A stretch of DNA of 64,000 nt from Adenophora triphylla var. japonica (lineage: Eukaryota; Streptophyta; Magnoliopsida; Asterales; Campanulaceae). The stretch's first letter is position 1, and each line of letters opens with the position of its first letter. Below are positions 20,641 to 30,863 of this stretch, piece after piece. Under the pieces are notes generated by a model, which saw only the letters and a list, made by a program, of their open reading frames with translations, did not search any database and was not told the origin of the DNA. The stretch spans positions 312,001 to 376,000 of the forward strand of contig JAFEMH010001240.1 of assembly GCA_022495995.1 (NCBI GenBank), given 5' to 3'. The translations under genes were made by a program, and so were the position numbers.

Positions 20641-22700
20641 TTCGTAACCCATAGAAGTCTCGAGTGAGGAATGGATTTGTGTGAGGAGCAAACTAACTAG
20701 TACTGCGTTCGAGGAGGGGCTCCCGATCGTGGCCCGTAACTGCCGTGGCGGCATTCCGAACCGCGGCCGCTGGCCGCGAAGGTCCGGATTGATCGGTTCC
20801 GAACCGAGGCGGGATCCCGATTAGCCGTGGCATTCCGAGATAGCCCCAACCATGAGAAGACATTCCGTACCGATTTTGCCCCCACCGATTTGTGCCTTCT
20901 GGCCGCATGGATCCGGTGGTCTCGCGGTCGGGAGCCGGGCCGACCCGAAAATCGAGGAGCATGGGTTCTCGTAGTGACACCATAGGAGGTGGGTGGCGGC
21001 ATCCCGGTGTAGTCGTGGCGACCGAGAGTGGGGTTGGCATCCTCGTCTTCTTCCACGGTGAAGGTGCCATCTCGGGATTGAGGCCGGCGGCCGCACCGTG
21101 ACTCTTAATAGCCTCCATAAGGCTATTTAGTTGTGCTTCCCGTGCCGTAACCTCATCTCGTTCTCGCTAACCGATTCCACCGTTGCTCGTCCGAGGGGTC
21201 CCGGAGGCGGAGTGGCGTTATCCCCATCATTACCGGCCGATGCAGACATTCGAAACCCGGAGTCGGAACAAACGGCGAAGCCGATGACGCGCTGACTCTT
21301 CCCAACTAATCAAACGATGACCCTAAGTGCCCGAAACCAAGCTTTGTGCGGAGTGCGGGGAAAGGACACGAAGGTTCGATGTCCTGGGAATGGAAGGAGG
21401 GTAGGTGTTTGGGCTTTGGCTCATGCAACATGCGATTATTTGTTCACGTTTACTTAAAACATGCTTTATTAACCTAATCGGTCGGAAAAGATTGCTCTTC
21501 TTTTTCGCGAACTACTCGGGATCCTGGATCAGTGGGCCCCGTCACTACGTCTATAAGCCCCTCGTATTCCACCTGTATTTCGACCTCCCGTGGTGGACAC
21601 CCGGCGAGGGTCCTATAGGGCAAGCGGGTCCCACCGACCAAAAGAAAACGATCCTAAAAGTCTCGGGTAATCGAGTCTTAACGAGCATTCGATGTAAATT
21701 ACGGACAAAGCCGACGTCAAAAGTCAAGATCATGTCCGAGGGCTCGACGAAAAGTCGGCATGATTTGGACCGATAAGCGTCCACAATTGATCTTGACTTG
21801 TCGTCGCTAAGCCGTAATTAGGCATGGAATATTCATTAATCCTTGACGACTCGGTGTCAATGCCGGGAGTCGCGTGTATAATTTGTGCCGCCGAGCCGAA
21901 GTCAAGGCGCCGATCAATATCTTGGTCAAAGTCTCGCGGCGGAAAACCGGCGTAACTTCGACCGATTAGGGTCCCCGAAGATATTGAGTCGGTATGCCGA
22001 CAAAGGCTTGAAAGGAAAGGTCTATACACGTACGTGGCATGACACGCACTGCACTAAAAACCAACCGGGTCTCGGACAAAGTGTGTCACGGACAAGTGCA
22101 TGGTCGACACGAGGCTCCATGGGATGTTTGGGTAGTCCTGTGCTCATCCGAGAGGCGTAATAAGACCAAACGGACCGCGACAAGGATTTCCCCGGGTTAG
22201 GGACGTAGTGTGCAGTGTACGGTCACGTGCGCGTAGTGTGCAAGTAGTCTATCTTCTTTTTCTGAGTAAAATAGAAATTTTTTTTTTATGTGTCTTAAAA
22301 ATATGATGCATGATTTTTTTTGAAAATTTTCCTTTTTTTTTGAAAATCCTTTTTTTTTTGAATTTTTTTTTTGAAATTTAATGAACACATAAGCACATAA
22401 GCACAAGAATTCCGACAGTTAGGGACATTACTCCGACAGTCAAAATTTTGACTTTCTCCGAGGCGGCCAAAACAACACGAAAACTGTGCAAAAATCAACA
22501 CACACACACAAATGATTTTCAAAGCCGGGACGGAAGCTTGACCCTCAAAAGCTTTTTCTTTTTTTTTGGAAAACGGTGATACAGGTACGTGGTATTGTTA
22601 GACCACAATTTATCCCCGACTCGTGTTAGGAGGCGATAACGGGAAGTTTAATGGTTTCCACCAATATACCAAATATCATTTTTTTTTAGAAAAAGCTTAA
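20641..22700 (-). other. 5' leader and gag N-terminal region of element C
   Basis: To about 21250 the minus strand gives low-complexity Pro/Arg/Gly-rich frames with no domain. From 21260 to 22700 it is untranslated leader: GC-rich with many CG dinucleotides to 22250, then T-rich with runs of 8-9 T. The leader is about 1.4 kb. Confidence 0.5.
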
Positions 22701-22703
22701 TTT

Positions 22704-22721
22704 TCCCCAGCGGAGTCGCCA
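22704..22721 (-). other. Primer binding site of element C
   Basis: On the minus strand TGGCGACTCCGCTGGGGA starts one base inside the LTR end (22723). Sites of this type are common in Tat/Ogre elements, where an arginine tRNA has been proposed as primer; I cannot check the tRNA here. It fixes the right LTR as the 5' LTR. Confidence 0.8.
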
Positions 22722-22722
22722 C

Positions 22723-24569
22723 TGTGATGATGTGTCGCCATTTCGCGGGAAAAAATTCGATTTTTCGCGTTTCTTTGAAAAAAACCAAATAAAACCCGGG
22801 AAAAAGAACGGAGTCGCCACGCCATTTTTGTTTTAAGGGCCAAAACTTTGAAAAAAGCCCGAGATCAGAAATTTGGGTTCGGAGGTCATGTTACACGCCG
22901 GGAAGGACGTTAGTGTGCACGCCGGGAAGGACGTTAGTGTGCACCCGGAATGCCTCGTAAAACGAGTCTTCCAAGCTGAAAATCATTTGTGTGTGTGTGT
23001 GTGTGTTTTGGCCAAAATGTTTTGAAACTCAGAAAAGTAAAAATTGGGATATCTTTTTAAGACTTTAAACTGATCCCATGATTTTTTGGAAGATTTTTGG
23101 ATTGAGATTTGGTACTCAAAAGACCTTTTGAAGTTGAGAGCCACTTCTGCCAGAATGAAAAAGGCAGTGGACCTTTGATTTTGAAATGGATTCAAGGGTC
23201 TTAAAACTTCATAATCTGGATAAACTCAGAGAATGAAAGTTGTTCCAGACACCTTAAATAAGATTTTTGAGAAGGAATTTTCCATTTTGAAGAAGATTTG
23301 AGGGGTCAAAACCTTCTGGAAACCTCAGATATGAGATCTGGATTCCCAGAAGCTGATGAACTAGCCTCTGAAAGAAAATTTGAAAAGAGGAGTTTTACTC
23401 ACCCAAAAAATAAAGTAAAAATATGTATAGAAAGCTCTGAATGTTGGCTACAAAAAGTGATTTGTAGTCAACACCAAATTCCAAGTTTATCTGTGTCCAA
23501 AAATTAAGAAAATGGACTGGGACCTTGGAAAATTGCTACTGGACAGCAACTTCTCAAGAAAGAAAATATGATTTAAAGGGGGGTTTTGCATCCATGCTTC
23601 TCCCCATTTCCCTAGGTTTTGGTTAGTGATCACTTGACATTTTAGTGGTGAATCAACTATACCAAACCATCCTTGGGGTACATTAGGACTAAGCACTTCA
23701 TTTGCTTGGGAAGGGGAATTTTATCCTTTGAAAATGAGATTTGACGCTTGAAAATGGTTTTTAGGGTTTTGAAAATGCATTTGCAAGAAAACAAGAACAC
23801 ATTAAAGAAAATGTTGATCCTTGTAGAAGATCATCCATGGAGATGGACTTCCATGGTGATCTTCTTGGATCTTAAGACAAGAAGAAGAATGAACTACATT
23901 TTGTAGTTTGAAGATGCATGCATGGATGAGAGATTTAGGGTAAGAAGAGGGAGGTTATACCTATCTTCCTTGAGTTTGTGTTTGAATGGGTTCAAGGCTT
24001 GAATGTGTTTAGGGTTTGAATTTGAGAGTGAGTGTGAGTTGGGAAAGATTCAAGAGAAAATGGTGACAATTCAAGTGAATTCTCACTGTTTTCTCTCTAT
24101 ATTTCGCCGCAGGTTCAAGTGCAAATTGTGTTGTTGCTCCCATTTTTTTGACTTGGAGGGCTCAATTTATAGCCCTCTGAATTTTACAAAGATGTCCGCG
24201 CGGATGGGATTGGTGGCGTGCACTTTGTTCATTAAATGCGGCTCCGTGCTTTGGACACAAGGAATAAAATTCAAAAATATCAGCAGAAAATGTTTTTCAA
24301 CTTGCTGTTTCGGGATTTTCTTAATTCTTTTGCTTTTTAAGATTCCTTTGAAGGTTTATCTTTAAATAGCAATGCCCATTTCGCCCTCACTTTGTTAGAA
24401 AAGTTAGGAATGCTAGGAATTGTTAGAAATATTATAACTTTCGTTAATTTTCTAACGAAAATTCTAACAAGCTCAAATTGGAGCACTTACAGTAGCCCCT
24501 CGGCGACGGCGCTTTCGAAGGAAGCGGGGTCGTCGATAAGAGTAAGGCTCCATATTTGGAGCACTTACA
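22723..24569 (-). repeat. 5' LTR of element C (right copy) with terminal extension
   Basis: It matches 5807-7564 closely but differs in two structural ways. A 24-bp unit GCCGGGAAGGACGTTAGTGT-GCAC is tandemly doubled at 22897-22944. The outer end carries 78 extra bp (24492-24569) copied from the polypurine tract and the internal sequence next to the other LTR, then a second LTR end GAGCACTTACA before the target duplication. Confidence 0.9.
24164..24204 (-). promoter_or_regulatory. TATA box and upstream CG palindrome of the C LTR promoter
   Basis: Minus-strand TATAAATT (complement of 24164-24171) is preceded, 23 bp upstream in the direction of transcription, by the palindrome TCCGCGCGGA (24195-24204). 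The left LTR has the same pair at 7239-7246 and 7270-7279. The palindrome is shared with the promoters of both antisense genes. Confidence 0.6.
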
Positions 24570-26618
24570 GATATGCATTAGAAATAATGCGGTTACACTG
24601 AATTGAGTCCCTACTAAATCGGTTCCTAAGGCCCCACATGAGATGTGGCATGGAAGAAAACTTAGTTTGTCTTTCAAAAAGATTTGGGTTTGCAAAGCTT
24701 ATAAGAAGAGACTTGTCTCTGATAAGTTAGCACAAAATCTGACAAGGTTATTTTCAAAAATTAATCTTACAACCGCAAAGAGAACAAAATGTTTATTGCT
24801 TTGTACGATTCGTTTATTGAGAAATAGTTTCTCAATAAAGAATCTAGTGGGAGTAAAATTAATCTTGAAGAAGTTCAAGAACCCGAAAATAACATGGAAC
24901 CAAGAGTAGAGACGGAACCAATTTCACAAGGAGTTGTGGAACCGGTTCAAGATGCACAAGTCCATCGTAGATCGGATAGGTTACGATTCGAACTCAAGAA
25001 ATATTGATTTCTAGTATCGGAAAGTAATAAAGTGGAAGTCGTTGAGAATGACGATCCTACTTCCTATCTTGAGGCGATGTCCACTTCTAATTCGGATAAA
25101 TAGTTAGGAACCATGGAATCCGAATTACAATTCATGTTTGATGATCAAGTTTGGAACTTGATTGGACTACCTGAAGGTGTAAAAACTAAAGGGTACAAGT
25201 AGGTCTTCAAGACCGAAATGGATGGGAAGGTGTATACTTTCATGACTAAGAATTGTAGCAAAGGGATTTAGGCAAATTCATAGTATTGACTATGTTGAAG
25301 CCTTTTCGCCAGTTACAATGCCAAAGTCTATTAGAATTTCAATTGCCATAATCACATATTGTGACTGTGTGATATGACAAATGGATGTCAAACGGCTTTC
25401 TTTAAAATGGAAAGATTATTAAGGATGTGTATAGTACACAACCCGAAGTTTTGTGGTCCGAGAAATTCTAATAAAGTATGCATGTTGCAAAGATCCATGA
25501 GATGGGTTGAAGCAAGCTTCAAGGAATTGGAATCTTCATTTTGATGAATCGGTCAAAGAGTTTGATTTCATCAAGTACGAAGATGAACCTTGTGTATGCA
25601 TGAAATTAGTGGGAGCATAGTATTATTTCTATTGTTTTATTACAATGATATCTTACTCATTGAAAAAATGAAGTTCCGACACTTAAGACTATCAAGTCTT
25701 GGTCAAGAAAAGGTTTCTCAATGAAAGATATGGGTGAAGCCACTTACATCCTTGGCATCAAGATCTATAGAGATAGATTTAAAAGGATAAATTGGATTGA
25801 GTCAAAATACTCACATTGACAAGGTTCTTAGAAGAGTCTAAGAAAAGTAACTTGTCAATGGATCATGGTGTTTCTCTTAGCAATACTCATTGTCTTATGA
25901 CAACTGATAAGCAAAAGGGAATGAATGAAGTTCTATATGCTCCGGCATTTGGATCTGTCATGCATGCCATGATTTGTACTAGATCCGACGTCTCGTATTC
26001 TCTAAGCATGACGAGTCGATACCAATCTGATCATGTTGAGAACCATTGGATGGCAGTCAAGATTAATCCTTAAGTACTTAAGAAGAACTAAGGATACGTT
26101 CTTGGTATTTGAAAGGTTGGAAGATAATCTTGTTGTAAGGGTTACATAGATGCTAGCTTCCAAACTGACAAAGTTAATTTAAAATCGCAATTAGGATTTA
26201 TGTTTATGCTTATTGGAGGTGCGGTTTTGTTGGAAGAGTTCTAAGCAGAAAATCGTAGCCGATTCTACTACTAAGGCCGAATTTTAGCAACATATGATGT
26301 GGCTAAAAGAGACAGTTTGGACCAAAAAGTTCATTAGTGTTTTTGGAAATGTTCCAAGTATCACAAATCGGTGAAACTTTTTGTTGTGACAATTGTGGTG
26401 CCATTTGTGCAAACAATGGAGCCAAGGTCACAACGGTGATCCAAACACACACTTAGACGTTTTTCGAGAATTCATAAAGAATGAGAAGACGTTAAGATAT
26501 GCAAAATATCAACCGATGATAACATTAGGGATTCACTTACAAAAGACCCTCGCACAGGCAGAAGCATGATGATCATGTTAGATCCATGAGTATTCGATAC
26601 ATAGATGGAGCCTAGTGT
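24570..26618 (+). pseudogene. Integrase end, RT and RNase H of element B (degenerate)
   Basis: Continues B after insertion C. MWHGRKLSLSFKKIWVCKAY (24642-24700) is the integrase C-terminal GKP-like part. RT follows with FDDQVWNLIGLPEGVKT near 25140 and KDMGEATYILGIKIYRDR near 25725. RNase H appears at 25816-26073 (SVMHAMICTRSDVSYSLSMTSRYQS). Numerous stops and frameshifts exclude function. Confidence 0.82.
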
Positions 26619-26629
26619 AAGTGGGAGAC
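26619..26629 (+). other. Polypurine tract of element B
   Basis: AAGTGGGAGAC lies directly before the right LTR start TGTTGG at 26630 and would prime plus-strand DNA synthesis. Confidence 0.75.
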
Positions 26630-27957
26630 TGTTGGTGTAATGCCCTAAGCTTTAGTTATGTTTAACTAAACTGTTATGTATCATCTTTATCCTTGATTAA
26701 AGAGAAAGTTTATTATTTGATTATTACATATTTTGCATATTTATTGTAATAATCACCGTCCCTAATTATTAAGTGAATAATTAGTATAAATGTTAATGGA
26801 TAATCATATGATGATTATATGCATAGAGATGCACATTAAATTTATGGGTACTTGTTAGTGAATAAGTGACTGGACTTGACTCGTATGAAATTTATGTCAT
26901 GGTTAAATGTCATAATTAAATCTCATATGGTTACTTCATTTAGTCCCTAGACCTGAGATTATCATGACCTTACATATGATGAAAATTATGTTTGATTTTA
27001 GTCGAACGATATCTTAACACGATATTTATAAAGGCTATCTTTGACATGATCGGATTCATGATGGGAAGGATGATAAGTCAATATGGAATTTGTCCCTCGA
27101 AAGAGAGATGTTTTGCTTGGGCCCCTCGATGAGTGATAATGATGAAAGTGTATGGCCATACCCCAATACGATTGGATTATCATTATACTCAAGATCGAGA
27201 AAGCATTGAACAAATACAAGTTGACATGGACCATGACTTGTGTTCAATATAACATCGTGAGACAAAGGGAGAAATGGAAGTATACCATTGGAAACGTGAA
27301 CTCTTACGTTATATTAATTGGGTAGACATAATGGCTTGCTAGAGTCCGCTTATGTTTTATGAGGGTCGATATGATCGGGCTCGTTGCCAACATAATATAA
27401 TCCTATTGGGTCACACACAATTAAAATGAATTGGTTAAACCAAAGAAAGAATGATTGAGAGTTCCCGATTTGGCTTAAGATATCGCGCGACAGAACTAGC
27501 CACAGAGGCGGTTTACATCTTGTTTCCTAATTCGATTAGGGCACAAACTCTAATACTAATGTAGTATAAATATGAGTCTGTGAACAGCCGAAATCTAGCC
27601 GAATTTTCTAAGTAAAAATCACAACAAAGGTTTCTCAATATTCTTCCTAGTGTTTAAGAATCTAGCAATCCTCAAGAACCGTTCTTGGTTCATTCAAAGG
27701 TGTGGATACTACTAGAGGGTCTTCGCTCGTACGACGATCAAGGCCTAGAGTTCGAATCTGAAGATTCAAGTCTTGAAGATCGAAGTTTGTGATTCAAAAT
27801 CACATCGATAAATCGTTCGATAGCTCAAGAACGAAAATCAATAAAGGTTGGTAAATTCTATAATTCAATTTAATCGTATAGAACGGATCTTAGGGCTCTT
27901 GGATTTTGTGTTATTTAGATGCTAATTCCGCTGCACAAGTACCCATAAAACCCAACA
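26630..27957 (+). repeat. Right (3') LTR of element B
   Basis: A 1328-bp LTR, near-identical to 1164-2533. It has a single CG-palindrome motif (27483-27492) where the left LTR has two, and its TATA box is at 27565-27572. It is followed directly by the target duplication GTTTG (27958-27962). Confidence 0.92.
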
Positions 27958-28084
27958 GTTTGGTGGTGGTGGGAAGGATTGTGGGTGAGGGGAGGTAGGA
28001 AAGGTTGACATATTTGGGGTTGGGTTCGGTAATTCCATGGGACAGCCTGGTGGTAATGGTAAGGGTGGGAGGGGGAACAGTGCT

Positions 28085-28180
28085 GCTGAGAGGAGGGGGT
28101 GATCGCGCGGGTGAGGGGGCGATCGCGCGAATCAGAGGGGAAATCGCGCGAAGTTACTGGAATGAGGGGGCGATCGTGCG
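28085..28180 (-). repeat. CG-rich repeats in the linker of element A
   Basis: GATCGCGCG and close variants occur four times (28099, 28122, 28142, 28172) within the Pro/Ser/Thr-rich spacer after the integrase. On the minus strand they encode parts such as SRDRPLTRAI. They resemble the CG motifs of the other elements but lie in coding sequence, so I do not treat them as promoter elements. Confidence 0.45.
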
Positions 28181-29419
28181 GGTTAGTTGTTTGGGCGTGG
28201 GTTGGTTCAGGCTGGATAGAGGGTGTTGGCTGGGTAGGGGAGGGAGGTTGTGAAGGGGGTGGGTAGGGGTAGGGGGAGGGGTAGGGGGATTGGGTGGTGG
28301 TTGAACGGAAGGTGTAGTGTTTAAGACGGGGAGGAATAGAGTGTGCCAATCTGAGGGAGGGGGAGCAGAAGCAATGGGGGGAATGGAGGTCAGGGAGTTG
28401 TAGGTAAAAGTGGTTTCAACAAAACGGACATGGCGGTAGGTGTAGACGCGGTGGGAGGTGGGGTCAAGGCAGTAATATGAACTTTGCGTGGGTGAGTAAC
28501 CAATAAAGATACATGGGATGGACTTGGGGGCTAGCTTGTGGGGGGTATATGGGCGAAGCCAATGATAGCAAAGGCAACCAAAGCTACGTAATTTGGTGTA
28601 GTTTTGTGGGGAATGGAATAGGCGAAGGTAGGGGGAATCATTGTTGAGGGTGGGGGTAGGTAATCTGTTTATGAGGTAGGTGGCAGTAGTGAGAGCATAG
28701 GGCCAAAAGGAAAGGGGTAGGTTGGCATGGGAGAGGAGGGTGAGACCCGTTTCTACAATGTGACGATGACGACGTTCGCCATACCCATTATGTTCAGGAG
28801 TGCGAGGTGTGGTGGTAAGATGGGTGATGTCGTTTTGAGCTAGAGTGGGTGTGAGCTTGAGGTATTCACCCCCGTTGTCAGAGTAGACTTGAATTATGGG
28901 ACGTTTGAAGTATTTTTCGACGAGTGTTTTAAAGCGAATAAAGGTGTTGTAAGTGTCGGATTTGTGTTTTAGGGGGTAGAACCAAATGTATTTGGTGTAG
29001 TGATCAACAAAGATGACATAGTATTTGAATTTGTCAAGAGAATAGACAGGAGAGGTCCATACATCCGAGAAGATGAGATCAAGGGGAGCATGTGAGATAA
29101 GAGAAGAAGATGCAAAAAGTAGCTTGTGGCTTTTATTGATAAAACAAGAATTGCATGGAGGTAGACTAGAGGAAATATATAAACTAAACTTGCTACGTAA
29201 TAAACTAAGAATAGGGGAAGCGGGATGTCCTAATCTATGACGCCACAGTTGTGAAGAAAGGGAGCTTGAGTGAGCTTGAATGGGCGGATGGTGCCAAATG
29301 TAGACATCGTCCTCAAGGTTTTCATGTATAAGAGTTTGACTCGTGGCTTGATCCTTAATAAGAAAGGAAGAGGGTGAGAATTCAATGATAGCATTATTGT
29401 CACGACAGAATTGAGACAC
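28154..29419 (-). CDS. Integrase segment of Copia element A (421-residue open frame)
   Basis: This is the longest clean open frame of the window. Residues about 60-105 hold the pre-integrase HHCC finger (LWRHRLGHPAS...PPCNSC). The catalytic core follows: LIFSDVWTSP (first Asp), QVYSDNGGEYL (second Asp) and PEHNGYGERRHRHI (Glu). In most relatives the last word is NGVAERKHRHI. Then come YLINRLPTPTL and GCLCYHWLRPYTPHKLAPKS with CIFIGY, and a Pro-rich tail. Integrase joins element DNA to the chromosome. The frame is open at both ends of the domain, so this is a fragment of a polyprotein whose RT part now lies at 1-1135. Confidence 0.88.
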   Translation of the reverse strand: MSQFCRDNNAIIEFSPSSFLIKDQATSQTLIHENLEDDVYIWHHPPIQAHSSSLSSQLWRHRLGHPASPILSLLRSKFSLYISSSLPPCNSCFINKSHKLLFASSSLISHAPLDLIFSDVWTSPVYSLDKFKYYVIFVDHYTKYIWFYPLKHKSDTYNTFIRFKTLVEKYFKRPIIQVYSDNGGEYLKLTPTLAQNDITHLTTTPRTPEHNGYGERRHRHIVETGLTLLSHANLPLSFWPYALTTATYLINRLPTPTLNNDSPYLRLFHSPQNYTKLRSFGCLCYHWLRPYTPHKLAPKSIPCIFIGYSPTQSSYYCLDPTSHRVYTYRHVRFVETTFTYNSLTSIPPIASAPPPSDWHTLFLPVLNTTPSVQPPPNPPTPPPTPTHPLHNLPPLPSQHPLSSLNQPTPKQLTRTIAPSFQ

Positions 29420-29499
29420 AGATAGAATGTTACGAGTAATAAGAGGAACATGTAGGACACTATTGAATTGAAGAAGAGAAGAGGGTGTGGAGGGAGAGA

Positions 29500-29885
29500 G
29501 AGAAAGAACCTATGTGAGATATAGGAAGGGAAGATCCGTCTCCGATACTGATGTCGTCACTGCCATTGTATGGTGTGTGTAAGGCAAGGTTGGAAAGGTT
29601 ATTTGTGATGTGATTGGTTGCACCACTATCGATGAGCCAAGAAGGAGGGGAAGAGAGGTTGTGATAGGCGACGGTGTGGGCTTGGGGGTTAGGTTGTGGG
29701 TTTCGATTTTGGCGATGAAGGGGGGGGAAAGTTTACGGTGGGGTGGTCGCGCTTAAATTTCGGTTCATCGTCGATTTCAGCGACGGGATTGAGGGTACGT
29801 CAATAAGATAGGTTGACCAAGAAGAGGGGTTGGTTGGGTTGGGCAGCGTTTGGAATGGTAGAGGAAGCTCCGGCCATTGCAAGGG
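29500..29885 (-). pseudogene. Protease and truncated gag of element A
   Basis: Near 29640 the minus strand reads PSWLIDSGATNHITNN, the Copia protease active site with intact D-S-G. The gag start MAGASSTIPNAAQPNQPLF is followed within 15 codons by a stop, and the rest of gag (several hundred residues) is missing. Confidence 0.7.
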
Positions 29886-29945
29886 TGGGGGGGGGGGCTG
29901 CCGAAATTGAGGGGGTTTTAGGGGGAGGGGGGTTTGAATCTTAAT

Positions 29946-30465
29946 GCTCTGATATCATGTGAGAATTGGAAAACCCTTGGTTTATTATTCACAACCTTCC
30001 AATATTTATACAAGAGCGAGTCCTATTCTAATAAGGAAAAGGAACTTCCTATTCTAAATACAATACAAATACTCCCTCCGTCACATACCTACGTGCACAT
30101 TTTGCCATTTTGGACGTTCCAAACCTACGTGCACATTTTCTAAAATGGAAAAGAATATTTACTATTCCCTCCACTCATTCTCTCTCCTACATTATTTTTA
30201 TACTCACAACACCATTATAATTTACTATTCCCTCCACTCATTCTCTCTCCTATTTTACTTTTACACTCACAACACTTTCTCCATTATTCACTTTCCTTAA
30301 TCTACGCACAAAAACCCAAGTGTGCACATAGGTTGGGGACGGAGGGAGGATTTAGTTTACTAAATACATGAGGATCTTGACAAGGAATAATCTAGAGAAA
30401 GTCAAACAAATAACTTTAGGAAACTTTAGGAGGAGTTTCCTTAATATCCTTAATAGAGGGGTGGG
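29946..30465 (-). repeat. 5' LTR and primer site of element A
   Basis: The LTR end is TCTCACA (complement of 29958-29964), directly beside TGATATCAGAGC (29946-29957). A minus-strand TATAAATA lies at the complement of 30003-30010. The outer end is placed near TCCTTAATA at about 30465 and is uncertain because the partner LTR is outside the window. A MITE (30072-30348) splits it. Confidence 0.6.
30072..30348. mobile_element. Stowaway-like MITE in the LTR of element A
   Basis: Ends CTCCCTCCGTCACATACCTA and ...GGTTGGGGACGGAGGGAG, flanked by TA on the left and GA on the right, so one copy of the TA duplication has mutated. It holds the common ACTATTCCCTCCACTCATTC blocks. It lies about 60 bp upstream of the TATA box of the LTR. 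Confidence 0.82.
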
Positions 30466-30863
30466 GTTTTAGGAGGGAGGAATTGGCGGGGAGGTGAAGA
30501 CGGTGCGATGGTGGTGGTGGTGGTGGTGGAGGGTGGCGACGTTATTTAGGAAACGGGAGGCGAGTCGAGAAGTGAGTCTGGAGACCATGGAATTGTATGG
30601 GGAAGGAGAATGTCAATGGAGAGAAAAGTGAGGGGGTGGATGAAAGAGTTTTGGGGTTTTTAGATTTAGAAAAGATTTTGGGGAGGAAGAAAGAGTGCGC
30701 AAGAAGAAGCAGAACGTGCTCTCTGGCGAACGGGCGTTTAGCTCCCGTATTTTTTTTTTTATGAAAAGATTATTAATATTAATTTAATTTAATTAGATTT
30801 GTAAATATAATTATGTTTTTATGTGTTAAACTGTTTTCTCTCTCATCTTCCACATCAAACTTC
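30466..30863. other. Unassigned G-rich sequence between elements A and D
   Basis: About 270 bp are rich in GGTGG and GAGGG words (a GGTGGTGGTGGTGGTGG run near 30512), followed by an AT-rich stretch ending at the start of D. No gene is seen. Confidence 0.4.

Larger units (their letters stand above)
5807..24569 (-). mobile_element. Tat-like Ty3/Gypsy element C with two antisense accessory genes
   Basis: An 18.8-kb element nested in B. GATAT at 5802-5806 and 24570-24574 is the target duplication. The minus orientation follows from the primer site at 22704-22721, gag at 19.3-20.6 kb, protease at about 17 kb and integrase at 15.2-15.7 kb, all minus, and a polypurine tract next to the left LTR. 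Between integrase and the 3' LTR lie two plus-strand gene relics (9396-12398 and 12940-14170) and tandem-repeat arrays. Extra ORFs in this place, sometimes antisense, are known for the Tat lineage of plant Gypsy elements. No RT or RNase H can be found, so the element depends on a partner. Confidence 0.85.
1164..27957 (+). mobile_element. Copia element B, split by element C
   Basis: A complete Copia element by structure: left LTR (1164-2533), Met-type primer site, degenerate gag, protease and start of integrase (to 5806), then after the 18.8-kb insertion C the integrase end, RT and RNase H (24570-26618), a polypurine tract and right LTR (26630-27957). The LTRs start TGTTGG and end CCAACA. The target duplication GTTTG is perfect on both sides. 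The coding region is full of stops although the LTRs are still very alike, so B may have been mobilised in trans or have spread as a defective family. Without C and the MITE the element is about 7.8 kb. Confidence 0.92.
27958..30465 (-). mobile_element. Copia element A, 5' part (LTR to integrase), right fragment
   Basis: Read on the minus strand: 5' LTR (about 30465 to 29958), primer site TGATATCAGAGC (29946-29957, one change from the usual TGGTATCAGAGC), a much shortened gag starting MAGASSTIPN near 29880, protease, integrase, and the Pro-rich linker cut by element B. It joins 1-1163. Confidence 0.85.
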
